A stretch of 45,718 nt of DNA from Candidatus Omnitrophota bacterium (GTDB taxonomy: Bacteria; Omnitrophota; Gorgyraeia; Aquiviventales; Aquiviventaceae): NCBI GenBank assembly GCA_023247275.1, contig JAHFGT010000009.1:1-45718 (forward strand), read 5' to 3'. The translations under genes were made by a program, and so were the position numbers. The notes under the pieces are model-generated. The model had not been told where the DNA came from. It saw only the letters and a list, made by a program, of their open reading frames with translations, and searched no databases. This document shows, piece by piece, positions 24,424 to 33,197 of the stretch (the first letter of the stretch is position 1; each line of letters starts with the position of its first letter).

Positions 24424-24548
24424 CGGAACCGTGAGCAGGATTGTGCAGGATTGAGTGCGTCAGGGGTAAATCGTGCGCTGATCGACGCGCGGCGAACGAT
24501 CGTCAGTCCAGGCGGCTGGCAGAAGGGGTCGGAAACGGCTAGCGGTTG
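24424..24548. other. Short gap between convergent treZ and nuclease genes
   Basis: 125 bp with no gene and no clear terminator hairpin. Confidence 0.4.
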
Positions 24549-26642
24549 TTACTCAACGACAAGTTCAACCTGTTGTCCATCGGCAAATGGGCGGGCCTGA
24601 TGGCTCATGGAGGAGCCGGCCCCGCGATTATCCGCAGATGTCACCGCCCGGACATCCGCACCCCGACCCCCTTCCTTGAACATGGCCGGCGGATACTCAT
24701 CTAAGTCCTTGCCCGGGACTTTCGGATAGCCGCGCAACGATTCCATCCGCCGGGCGGCCGCGCCAGGCCGGTCCAGCGTCAAGATCCTTGGCTTGCCCGC
24801 GGCTTGGGCGTCCCGCGTGTGCTGGGCGGTTTCCGGATACCGGCTCATCGAGATGATGATCCGCGGGACGGCGGATGGCACCGGGGGATCACGCGGATCA
24901 TACTCGTACGCGCCAATGTCCCAGGCAGACCCGATGGGCCGCTGGCGCAGGCGATAATCGATGGCGGCCGCTGTCTGGACGCCCAGATCTTCCCCTCGAT
25001 CGATCGCCGGTGAGGCCACGGTCGGTTGAAACGCCCCGGTGGGCCCGCTCACCAGCACCGGATCAGCCTCAACACCGTGCAGCTCCTGCCCGGTGGCAGA
25101 CCAGTACCCGACCAGCGTCATCCCAATCCCACCTGATTGGATGAGCGGCTCCTGCCCTGGGTGAGATTGAAACAACAGGTTGTGATCGGTTGTTGAGCCC
25201 GGATCAAGGACCAAGGCCCGCTGACCGCCAGAGGCGATCAGATTGTTTTTCACCACATGGCCGCTCCCGACGAGCACCACGGCGTCGTCGCCGTTCTGGA
25301 CCAGCGTGTTATTGACGATCGCGAGATGTTGGCCCCTGTCCACGCGAATCCCCGATGAGCGGTTATCCCGAATGACGTTGGCGATTAAGATCGCCCCGGC
25401 TGAACTGGGGGAGTGTACCGTCACGCCGAGGTGATTCTCATGGATCAGATTACGCACCAGCACGACGTTGGCGGCTGGGCTGGCGACGTCGATTCCATCC
25501 TGTGCGGCGCCGCTGATCTCGTTGCCCTCGCACTGTACCCCTGAGCCTGCGATCCGGATGCCTGCACTGGGCGCGCCGCCCAAGCCGCCGTCGGCGATGA
25601 CGCTGTGGCGGACCGTAATGTCTGACCACCCGTCTGCGAGATTCACATTGTGCCGCGCTGATCGCGAGATCCGACACGCCTCGATCGTCACGTCGCGGCT
25701 GTGGCTCGTCGTGGTTCGGCTCAGCAGCCGGATCCCATCACCGCTCAGACTGGTGCCGGACCGACTGGAGCGCGTGTCGCGCACCACCGCCCCATCGATT
25801 CGTATGCTCGTCGTCGGGTTCTGTGGACTACCGCTGGGCACGATGCCGTATTCGGCATTGGATTGAACGGTCAGGTTGCGTAGCTCGATCTGCGTCGTGT
25901 CCGGCACGTCAGCCTGATCGGTCGTCCCGATGACGACGCCAGACGCACCGTGCTGCACGATCAGGCCATCGACCCGGATGTAACTCGCCGACACGATCGA
26001 CAGCGCACGTTCGTCTCCTCGAGAGGCGGTGTACGTCGCCACACTCGGATCCGTCGACGAGAAGATCCGCACACGGTCGTTGGCCGAATCGACCCAGAAG
26101 GTCCCATCGGCCGTCAACTCGGAGAGACGGTCCACCCGGATCAACGCGGTGGGTCCGTTCCAGAGTGTGCGGACGCCGGACGAGCCGAATCCAATTGGGC
26201 CTGAAATATACAGGTTGCCGGCGAGCCGAACCCAGCCACTGACTGGGGTGGAGGGATCGATGATGACATCGTCGCCCTCGAACGGGCGGACCGTGATCCA
26301 GTTCGTGGGCGTGCCATTGCGGCCGCTGAGTCGGACTTGCTCGCGATACACCCCTGCCTGAATCGAAATCACATCGCCGGCCTGCGCCGCATTGACGGCT
26401 CGCTGGATTGATCGCCAGGGGGCGGCCTGGGTGCCGGCCGCGGAATCGCTGCCGGTAGGGGCGACATAGTACATGGCCGCCCCGGCCCGAGGCGCAAGGC
26501 AGAAGGAGAACAGCAACAGCAGCGCGGCAACGCCGATGAGCTTGCGGGGCCACGTGATTCTTCCCAGCGATGATGGATGGGCGCTGTTCATCGTGACAGA
26601 ATGTGCTGAACCTTTCGCATCAGAAGACCTCGCCATCACCAT
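24549..26642 (-). CDS. Secreted right-handed beta-helix protein with C-terminal NucA/NucB DNase domain
   Basis: Up to 697 residues from ATG 26642; ATG 26591 gives 680 and a more typical signal peptide (RKLIGVAALLLLFSFCLA, cleavage after AGAA). Mature 60-550: parallel beta-helix (pectate-lyase/NosD type), with repeats such as GIRIAGSGVQCEGNEISG and GIRVDRGQHLAIVNNTLVQN. The C-terminal ~80 residues match NucA/NucB nucleases (DLDEYPPAMFKEGG, DVRAVTSADNRGAGSSM), which cut DNA; the Asp-Glu and Glu/Asn residues of the family are present. The open frame to TTG 26762 overlaps the -10 box and the leader, so it is rejected. No SD is clear, perhaps because the leader folds. No immunity gene is nearby. 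It probably acts on extracellular or rival DNA (inference). Confidence 0.82.
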   Translation of the reverse strand: MVMARSSDAKGSAHSVTMNSAHPSSLGRITWPRKLIGVAALLLLFSFCLAPRAGAAMYYVAPTGSDSAAGTQAAPWRSIQRAVNAAQAGDVISIQAGVYREQVRLSGRNGTPTNWITVRPFEGDDVIIDPSTPVSGWVRLAGNLYISGPIGFGSSGVRTLWNGPTALIRVDRLSELTADGTFWVDSANDRVRIFSSTDPSVATYTASRGDERALSIVSASYIRVDGLIVQHGASGVVIGTTDQADVPDTTQIELRNLTVQSNAEYGIVPSGSPQNPTTSIRIDGAVVRDTRSSRSGTSLSGDGIRLLSRTTTSHSRDVTIEACRISRSARHNVNLADGWSDITVRHSVIADGGLGGAPSAGIRIAGSGVQCEGNEISGAAQDGIDVASPAANVVLVRNLIHENHLGVTVHSPSSAGAILIANVIRDNRSSGIRVDRGQHLAIVNNTLVQNGDDAVVLVGSGHVVKNNLIASGGQRALVLDPGSTTDHNLLFQSHPGQEPLIQSGGIGMTLVGYWSATGQELHGVEADPVLVSGPTGAFQPTVASPAIDRGEDLGVQTAAAIDYRLRQRPIGSAWDIGAYEYDPRDPPVPSAVPRIIISMSRYPETAQHTRDAQAAGKPRILTLDRPGAAARRMESLRGYPKVPGKDLDEYPPAMFKEGGRGADVRAVTSADNRGAGSSMSHQARPFADGQQVELVVE

Positions 26643-26651
26643 TGAAAATAA

Positions 26652-26750
26652 TGTGCCAGGCCGCCAATCGTCGGCAGCCTGGCCGTCTGATCTAGACCCA
26701 GCGCTTTGCGACTCCGCCTCCCGGCGGAGGTGCCCGTTCGAGTGTCCGAT
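26652..26750 (-). ncRNA. GEMM (cyclic-di-GMP-I type) riboswitch in the nuclease gene leader
   Basis: Read on the minus strand, the leader carries the GEMM marks in order. GGGCA (26735-26731); a 7-bp stem CTCCGCC/GGCGGAG closed by the GNRA loop GGGA (26712-26729); the hallmark CGCAAAGC (about 26710-26703); GGGTCTA; then CCAGGCTGCCGAC inside an 11-bp hairpin (26655-26683). This matches the published consensus of a GNRA-capped stem, a CGCAAAGC joint and a receptor hairpin. The downstream ATG 26642 lies 12 nt past the last stem. Such aptamers bind c-di-GMP, and a GEMM-Ib variant binds 3',3'-cGAMP; which one cannot be told here. Confidence 0.75.
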
Positions 26751-26761
26751 ATTGTGACACA

Positions 26762-26791
26762 AGTGTACCCGCCACGCTTCGACACCGTCAA
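26762..26791 (-). promoter_or_regulatory. Promoter of the riboswitch-nuclease transcript
   Basis: On the minus strand TTGACG (26791-26786), an 18-bp spacer and TACACT (26767-26762). The predicted start is near 26755, just before the riboswitch. Leader length to ATG 26642 is about 113 nt. Confidence 0.7.
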
Positions 26792-26798
26792 GAGCAAG

Positions 26799-26828
26799 GA
26801 AATTACGAAATCGTATGCAATACTACGT
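26799..26828 (-). promoter_or_regulatory. Upstream activator-like element, copy 1
   Basis: On the minus strand ACGTA-N7-type start, TTGC at positions 9-12 and CGTAATTTC at the end; 30 bp, 22 of 30 identical to the element at 34260-34289. It ends 7 bp above the -35 box, the usual place for an activator. Confidence 0.6.
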
Positions 26829-26855
26829 CGAATTCATCGACGCTGCGACCATTGA

Positions 26856-29800
26856 CTACCGCGTCACGTCCCCGTCAGCGAAGTAGCCGGTCCGCAGCGG
26901 CGTGCCGATCCATGAGCGGTAGACATTTTCATACCGGGCAGAGGTGAGCGGCTCTTCCACCGACCGATTGTACCCGGCCGTCGTGCCGCGAATGATATCC
27001 AGATGCCCCATCTCATGGGCGAGCGATGTCGCTAAATCGCGGGTCGTCGCTTGTTCGTACGCCGGCCGGCTGGTGTCCGTGTATTGGGTGTTCAATCGGA
27101 TGATCCAATGGTCGGTGAGATTTCCCTGAGGTCCGCCGATCGCCTGAATCTCCACCGGCCGACCAGACCGCATCACTTTCAGCATGAGCTGCAGCGCTTG
27201 CGGCGACTGACCATATTCCCGCACCGCCTGCTTCAGTTTGGCAGTGTCCTTCGCGATATCCTCTGGGTGCACCGCCAGCGAATCTCGGCTGCCAACATGG
27301 GTGTACCGAATAAACCGCTCGGTGACCACTCGCTGCACCCCCCAGTCCACCGCCCCGATCGCGCTGCCGGTCGCAGCCCCGGCCAGCATACTGTACCCGA
27401 TATTCTGACCGTAAATGGCCGAGCCGAGCGCCCCGCCCACCGCCCCACCCACCGCCCCGCGGAACATCGCGGTTTCGATCCCGGCCAGATTCATCCCGAC
27501 GGTCCGGGCCAGCATACCGCTCGCCGAGCCGGCGACCATACCGGCAATAGTCCCGATGGCCACACCTACGGCGAAGTCTGCCAGCCCGCCATGATTCGCC
27601 ACCGTACCGATCGCTGCGCCGATAATCCCGCCGGCAATCGGCGGCACCCCCACAAACATCAGGGCCACGCTCACGATCGTCCCAGCAAACCGCCGGAAGA
27701 AGTCCTTAAATTTGAAATGACCGGTCGGATCGCTGTACGTCACCGGGTTATTGTCCGCATAACTGTACCGATTGAGGTGCTGCGGGTTGTACTGGTTCGG
27801 GACGATCGTGTCCGGACTGATAAAGCGTCCCAGCGCGGGATCGTAGTACCGCGATTGGTAAAACAGCAGCCCGGTTTCTGGATCCAGCCGCTGCCCGGTG
27901 AACTTCTGCGGCACATCCGCCGGGCCTTGATGCCGGCTGATCGCGCCGTACGGCAGATATTCGTTGAGCTCGACCAAAACGCCGGCAGAATCGGTGACCA
28001 CATGGGTACTGCCCAGCTGGTCCGCGTGATAGAACCGAATAGCACCCGTCGAATCTTTGGCAGCCACCCGCTGGGGCCCGACCAGGAAGTAGATCGTGCT
28101 GGTGCCGCTGGGCAATTTTTCGTACAGGTCCCCCACATAGATGGTCGTCCCAGCCGGGGAGGTCTTCTTGACCCGTCCCCCATTGGTGTCATACACAATG
28201 CTGGTGCGCAGATCTTTCGGGACCGGCGGGGTCCAGGTATCCGCGGCTGGCAGATGGACATAGTAGGCGCCGCCCTTCTGCACGGTGGTGGTCACCGGTG
28301 TGGTGCCGGTCGCTGCGTCATAGCGCTCAATCTTGTCCGCACTCAGGCTGCCGAAGATCGCCGCTGTTGTCTCGGACGTCTTGAGCGTGAGCCCTGCCAA
28401 TAAGAACCACCCGTTGGCCAGCGGCAGGCTCAACCCCTGCGTCGGCAGTTTGCCGGTGAACGAGACATTCACCGCAGTCGCGCTCTTGCAGTAGGCCTGG
28501 TAGCCCGTGCCATAATCCAGGCTGGTGAATCCGTTGAACTTGGCAGTGCCGACATAGTGCTTGAACGTCCCGGCATCGTCCCGAGAGATCTGGGAGAACT
28601 GCGTGGAGAAATCCGGAAACAGCGTGCTGATCGTCAGATCGTCCGGCATCACGGGCAGCGAGAAGAAGTTCCACCCGGGCTGGAAGGTCAGCGTCGCCGT
28701 CTGCGTCTCCGGCGTCTTGACCTCGGTCAACCGGTTCGCCGCATCAACGGTGAGGTACTGGGCCAACAGATCTGTGACCGCAGCCCGCGAATCGGTGACC
28801 TTCTTGGTCAAGTTGCCGTTCGCGTCATAGGTCAGCGCCCACCCGCTGGAGGTCGAGGTGATCGCATGCGGCCGTGGCCCGCCATAGGTGTGGGTCACCC
28901 CTTCTTTCGCCGTCAGGTTGCCGATCGCGTCATAGCTGTAGGTCTTGGTGCCATACGACGTCCCAACCGCCTGGGTTAGGCGATCCAAGGGATCATAGGT
29001 GAACGTTTGCGTCGCGGTATACACCAGATCTTTGAGCTGACTCAGGTTGCCGACCGAATCAAAGGTATACTGGAAATCTTGCAGTGACGTGGTGCCTTTG
29101 ACGCTGGAGAGCCGTTCGAGCCGCAACGTAAGCGGGTTATATTGATACGTGGTCGTGACGCCATTGCCGTAGGCGATCCTTGTCGGCAGGCCGCCGGCGG
29201 TGTAGTCCATGCCAGACACCATGGACTGGGTTGACGTCGAGCCGGCCGGTTGCAGATCCAGCTTGTCCAGGCTCCCCTGACCGGCATAGGTATAGCGCGC
29301 CACATCCCCGGTGGGATACGTGAGACTCGTGACACGACCCAACAGGTCATAGGTCCGTTGGACCGTATACGCCACCGAATCAATGGTCTTTGTTTCCCGG
29401 ATCGTCCGGCCCAGCGCGTCATACGCAAACGTTGTTGAACCACCACTGTCGCTCACCGACGTCAGCCGTCCCCTGGTGAACGAGCCGGCGCCGTCATAGG
29501 TATAGCTCGCATCCGTGGTATCAGGGATCGTGGAGCCAGCCGGCACGGTGTACGCCTTCTTGGTGAGCCGATCCAGCGCGTCATAGGTAAAATCGGTCTT
29601 CACGCCGCGCGCATCGGTCTGGGAGATCATGCGATCCACAGCGTCGAAGGTTGATGTCCACCGACCGCCATCCGGATCATCAAGGCTGAGCCGCCGGCCT
29701 AGCGTGTCATAGGCCATCGTCATGCGCAGCGCGCTGTTCTTCGCGTCGGTGACTTGCACCAGTCGGTTGAGCGTGTCATAACTGTAGGTCGTTTGGTAGA

Positions 29801-32800
29801 CAGCGGCCCCGTTGACCTCTTCCACCGTCCGCACCCGCCCGGCCGAGTCTAGCCGGCGGCGCACCACATGGGTGTTCGGATCAGTGAGAGTGACGGTGCG
29901 ATCGTTGTAGCTGGTCAGCGTCGTCCCCCCGCTTGAATCGATCGTCTTGGTCACTCGCCCGGTCGGGTCGTACGTGTATTGCGCCGGGGTAGGCACGCCG
30001 GCCACAAAGGTGTGCGGGACATACGTGTTGGACGTCGCGTCCATATACGGGGGCCATTGTTTGCTCACCAGTCCGCGCCCGTCGTACTCCGCCTCCCCGC
30101 TGACGATCTGCTGGGTGGCGGTCTTGGCCGGGGCGCGGACCTGCAGCGTCCGGCCCAAACCATCGGTGAACGTACTGCTGCATAAGGAGGTGGTCCCGCC
30201 TGACTGGATCCGATCACATCGGGTGGTCTTACTGATCGGCGCGGCCGGGGCATAGGTGTAGGTCGCCGTTGGAGCGCTGGCCGTATCGAGCGGGCTGATG
30301 ATGTTGACGACGCGCCCGAAGATGTCATACGTGGTCGTCGCCACTTGGCCATTCTCATCGGTCGCGCTGGTCACCACACCAAACTTGGCATCGTACGTGA
30401 ACCGTTGCGTGAATTGCAGCGGATTGGTCAGGACATTCAGATAGGTGGCCGTCGTCGGATCGTACGTGTAGGTTGTGGTCCGGCTGGTGTTCACGTTCAG
30501 CGCATCGGCCAGGCTGGCTAAGTTGCCGTACGCGTCGTACGTCATCGTGGTCGGGATCCACTGATCTGGCGTTGGGATCGACGGATCGCCTTTGAGCCAA
30601 TCCTCTTGCCGAGTCAGGTTGCCCTTGGTCGGGGCCACGGTCGAATCGGTCGCTCCGTCATAGAAGAACTGCCGCTGCGTGACCGCAACGCCGGCCGAAT
30701 CGCGTCGGATGATCAAGCGCGGTTTGTCCAGAATCCATTTGGTGGTGTTGTATACATAGGTCGTTTCGGTGGTGCGTTCATCCCCAGTCGTCGTGGGATC
30801 ACCGTCTTCCACGAGCTTGGTCACATTGCCGTAGGCATCATAGGTCACATGACGCTGGACACTTTGACAGGTGGCGTCGCCATCGCAACTGGTATCGGTC
30901 TGCACATCCAGCTTCACGAAGTGTGTCTCCACCCCAGCAAACGGATCGGTGACCGACCAGGTCTGGTCTTGCGAACTCCAGCGCGCCCCGGCGGCGTTGC
31001 GCAATTCTGTGTGAAACGGGCGGCCTTTTTTCATCTGATCCTGGTGAAAATCGGTGAGCGTGACATTGCCATCCGGATCGGTGACCTCGACATGCCCGAA
31101 CCCGCGGAACTCCTTGGTCGACGAATCGTATGATCCGTCGCGATAGCTGTACGTGGTCGTGTAGGTGTGTGCGCGACTATCGTCCGCGGTGACCGCGCTG
31201 ACGACCGGCACGATAAACGGCAGATCCGGTTTGTTGTCGCTGCCGGTGTTATCAAGCTGCCCCGATGGTAGATAGCTCAGCGTCGTCGTGCCGCCCAACC
31301 CGTTATCCACGCGCACCAACAGATCGGCAATGGTCCCGTTCGACAGGCCCAGCTCACCTGAGGCGCCCTCAAACACCGCCGGGTCGGCCAGGCTGTCGCC
31401 GTTGAAATCTGCGGCCTGCCCTTGCGTCGCGGGCGTGCCGAGCGTAAACGTCGGCCCGATGACTTTCGCAGCGCCAAACCCATTACCGGCTGGAGGGGCT
31501 ATGCCGGTCGATGGGGCGTACACCATCTGCTTGGATGACCAGTTGTAGTAGGCCACGTCGCTGAATCCATCACCATTGAAATCGCCGACCAAATGGTCGG
31601 CGCCGGCGCCGAAGTTAAAGATCCAGGTCGACGGGCTGGTCAACGCGCCGCCGTCGGAGAGGCGCACGTCCACCCCGCCGGTGGGCCGGTACACGATTCC
31701 AGCATCGGTCAGCCCGTCGCCGTTGAAGTCACCGGTCAGTGGCTGATAGTCGGTCCCACCCCAGCTGGTCGTAAACGACGTCGTCGCGACAAAGGTCGTG
31801 CCCTGCCGCAACCAAATGTTCCAGGTGCCGTTGTTGTAGCTGCCGATATCGGTCGCTCCATCGCCATTGAAATCGCCGGCGATCGGCACCCCGGGCGAGG
31901 TGTTGAAGGTTGCCGGAGACGCGGGCTGGAAACTACTGACGCCGTCCGAGCGCTGAAACTGCCAGGCCCCGGCGCTGAATGCGCCGATGTCGGTCCGGCC
32001 GTCCTGGTCCCAATCACCCACCACCGGGGTCTGGTTGGCGCCGAATCCGCTCAGCCACGTCACCGGAGCGGCGAATCCGCCTGCTCGAAGGGTGAGCAGC
32101 ACCTTCCATGTCCCATTCGAAAGATCCACCACCGCGAGATCGGTCAGCCCGTCGCCGTTGAAGTCACCGGCCAGTGTGGTCGATGTGAAGTTGGTTGGGT
32201 TGGACAAGATGGTGTAGCTTGGCAACGTCGTCGATTGGTAGGCGAACGTGGTCATGACCGGAAACCGCGTCAGGCGATCCGTCCCGATCTGGCCCACTGA
32301 TTTGAGCAGGCTGCGCCCGGTCCGACCGCCGATCTCGTACGTGAACTCGTACGTGCGCACGTGTTGCCCCAAGGCAAACATGGTGACCCCGCGCAAGCGC
32401 TTCGCGGTCGTGATCCCAAATCCGCTGCGGTAGCTGGTCTCGACATCCGGCCGCCCGGATTCAATGACAAAGTCGACTTGATGGGTCGGATTCACGCCGA
32501 TCGCCGGCTGGGTGTAGGAGATGTGGTCCAGATACAGCTGCCCGGCATCCGGCGCGTAGGTATAGGTCATCAGGTTGCCGTTGGAATCGGTGACCTTCTC
32601 CAAGGCCCAGCGGAACATGTTCGGGCCGTCCTGGAGTCGAGCTCCGGCGGTCTGCCCAAACAGATAGGTCGTGCCAGCCTTATCGGTGGCTTGCCACTGG
32701 GTCCCGTCAAAGGTGAACCGGAGAAAGGCGCCTTCATCTTTGGCCCGATAGGTTCCATCCGGGACTTTGACCAATTCTGAGTTCACGCCTTGAAACTGGA

Positions 32801-33197
32801 GCACGAAGATATCTGACGCGGTGTAGGTCGGGACTCCATTTTTCGTGCTGCGTTCGATATAGCCGGATTCCAACGACCAGCCCATGCCGAGCCAGCCATT
32901 CCGGCCGGACGACGAGTAGGTCAACGTCAACTCCGGTTGCATGTTGCGGCGGCCTGGCGGAACCACTAGCGGCAGCGACATCGCTGCCCGGCCAGAAAAC
33001 AGATCCGGCTGGAAGCTTTGCACCGCGGTCATCCCAGGCGGCAAGGCACTACCGGCCGAGGCGTTCGACGAGCCTGACCCTGCGGCTGCGGCTGACGACG
33101 GAAACGCCAACTGGTTTGCGACGATGGTGACGGCCGTGATCACCCGCAGGGCGCGGGTGGTCCAATAGGGAGTCTGGTGTATTGAGGATCGGCTCAT
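26856..33197 (-). CDS. Giant RHS/SpvB-TcB-like secreted protein with HExxH C-terminal tip
   Basis: 2113 residues. Signal-like N-terminus; SpvB-type domain (about 50-320: QSFQPDLFSGRAAMSLPLVV, GRNGWLGMGWSLESG); calcium-type FG-GAP/VCBS repeats (about 330-630: DFNGDGLTDLAVVD, GDWDQDGRTDIGAF and others); a TcdB middle-like region (about 630-770); many YD repeats (about 800-1500); an inserted beta domain (about 1500-1660: FQPGWNFFSLPV); then the RHS core (YHADQLGSTHVVTD, GLLFYQSRYYDPALGRF) ending at DPTG (1823). The tip (1827-2113) has a Gly/Ala-rich hydrophobic stretch and a putative zinc-protease motif HEMGH (2061-2065) with Glu2081-2082 downstream. RHS shells usually enclose a toxic tip. No immunity gene follows; the next gene is the nuclease. 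ATG overlaps the previous stop (ATGA). Confidence 0.88.
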   Translation of the reverse strand: MSRSSIHQTPYWTTRALRVITAVTIVANQLAFPSSAAAAGSGSSNASAGSALPPGMTAVQSFQPDLFSGRAAMSLPLVVPPGRRNMQPELTLTYSSSGRNGWLGMGWSLESGYIERSTKNGVPTYTASDIFVLQFQGVNSELVKVPDGTYRAKDEGAFLRFTFDGTQWQATDKAGTTYLFGQTAGARLQDGPNMFRWALEKVTDSNGNLMTYTYAPDAGQLYLDHISYTQPAIGVNPTHQVDFVIESGRPDVETSYRSGFGITTAKRLRGVTMFALGQHVRTYEFTYEIGGRTGRSLLKSVGQIGTDRLTRFPVMTTFAYQSTTLPSYTILSNPTNFTSTTLAGDFNGDGLTDLAVVDLSNGTWKVLLTLRAGGFAAPVTWLSGFGANQTPVVGDWDQDGRTDIGAFSAGAWQFQRSDGVSSFQPASPATFNTSPGVPIAGDFNGDGATDIGSYNNGTWNIWLRQGTTFVATTSFTTSWGGTDYQPLTGDFNGDGLTDAGIVYRPTGGVDVRLSDGGALTSPSTWIFNFGAGADHLVGDFNGDGFSDVAYYNWSSKQMVYAPSTGIAPPAGNGFGAAKVIGPTFTLGTPATQGQAADFNGDSLADPAVFEGASGELGLSNGTIADLLVRVDNGLGGTTTLSYLPSGQLDNTGSDNKPDLPFIVPVVSAVTADDSRAHTYTTTYSYRDGSYDSSTKEFRGFGHVEVTDPDGNVTLTDFHQDQMKKGRPFHTELRNAAGARWSSQDQTWSVTDPFAGVETHFVKLDVQTDTSCDGDATCQSVQRHVTYDAYGNVTKLVEDGDPTTTGDERTTETTYVYNTTKWILDKPRLIIRRDSAGVAVTQRQFFYDGATDSTVAPTKGNLTRQEDWLKGDPSIPTPDQWIPTTMTYDAYGNLASLADALNVNTSRTTTYTYDPTTATYLNVLTNPLQFTQRFTYDAKFGVVTSATDENGQVATTTYDIFGRVVNIISPLDTASAPTATYTYAPAAPISKTTRCDRIQSGGTTSLCSSTFTDGLGRTLQVRAPAKTATQQIVSGEAEYDGRGLVSKQWPPYMDATSNTYVPHTFVAGVPTPAQYTYDPTGRVTKTIDSSGGTTLTSYNDRTVTLTDPNTHVVRRRLDSAGRVRTVEEVNGAAVYQTTYSYDTLNRLVQVTDAKNSALRMTMAYDTLGRRLSLDDPDGGRWTSTFDAVDRMISQTDARGVKTDFTYDALDRLTKKAYTVPAGSTIPDTTDASYTYDGAGSFTRGRLTSVSDSGGSTTFAYDALGRTIRETKTIDSVAYTVQRTYDLLGRVTSLTYPTGDVARYTYAGQGSLDKLDLQPAGSTSTQSMVSGMDYTAGGLPTRIAYGNGVTTTYQYNPLTLRLERLSSVKGTTSLQDFQYTFDSVGNLSQLKDLVYTATQTFTYDPLDRLTQAVGTSYGTKTYSYDAIGNLTAKEGVTHTYGGPRPHAITSTSSGWALTYDANGNLTKKVTDSRAAVTDLLAQYLTVDAANRLTEVKTPETQTATLTFQPGWNFFSLPVMPDDLTISTLFPDFSTQFSQISRDDAGTFKHYVGTAKFNGFTSLDYGTGYQAYCKSATAVNVSFTGKLPTQGLSLPLANGWFLLAGLTLKTSETTAAIFGSLSADKIERYDAATGTTPVTTTVQKGGAYYVHLPAADTWTPPVPKDLRTSIVYDTNGGRVKKTSPAGTTIYVGDLYEKLPSGTSTIYFLVGPQRVAAKDSTGAIRFYHADQLGSTHVVTDSAGVLVELNEYLPYGAISRHQGPADVPQKFTGQRLDPETGLLFYQSRYYDPALGRFISPDTIVPNQYNPQHLNRYSYADNNPVTYSDPTGHFKFKDFFRRFAGTIVSVALMFVGVPPIAGGIIGAAIGTVANHGGLADFAVGVAIGTIAGMVAGSASGMLARTVGMNLAGIETAMFRGAVGGAVGGALGSAIYGQNIGYSMLAGAATGSAIGAVDWGVQRVVTERFIRYTHVGSRDSLAVHPEDIAKDTAKLKQAVREYGQSPQALQLMLKVMRSGRPVEIQAIGGPQGNLTDHWIIRLNTQYTDTSRPAYEQATTRDLATSLAHEMGHLDIIRGTTAGYNRSVEEPLTSARYENVYRSWIGTPLRTGYFADGDVTR

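Noticed and set aside
24549..26642. Pectate lyase or NosD
   Set aside because: The beta-helix alone gives no such function, no catalytic motif was seen, and the C-terminal NucA/NucB domain is the clearer signal.
26643..26762. TTG 26762 as start of the nuclease gene
   Set aside because: It overlaps the -10 box, the codons read through the riboswitch, and the signal peptide starts much later.
26799..26828. Sigma-54 promoter suggested by TTGC
   Set aside because: No GG element lies 10-12 bp upstream in either copy, and good sigma-70-type boxes are present next to them.
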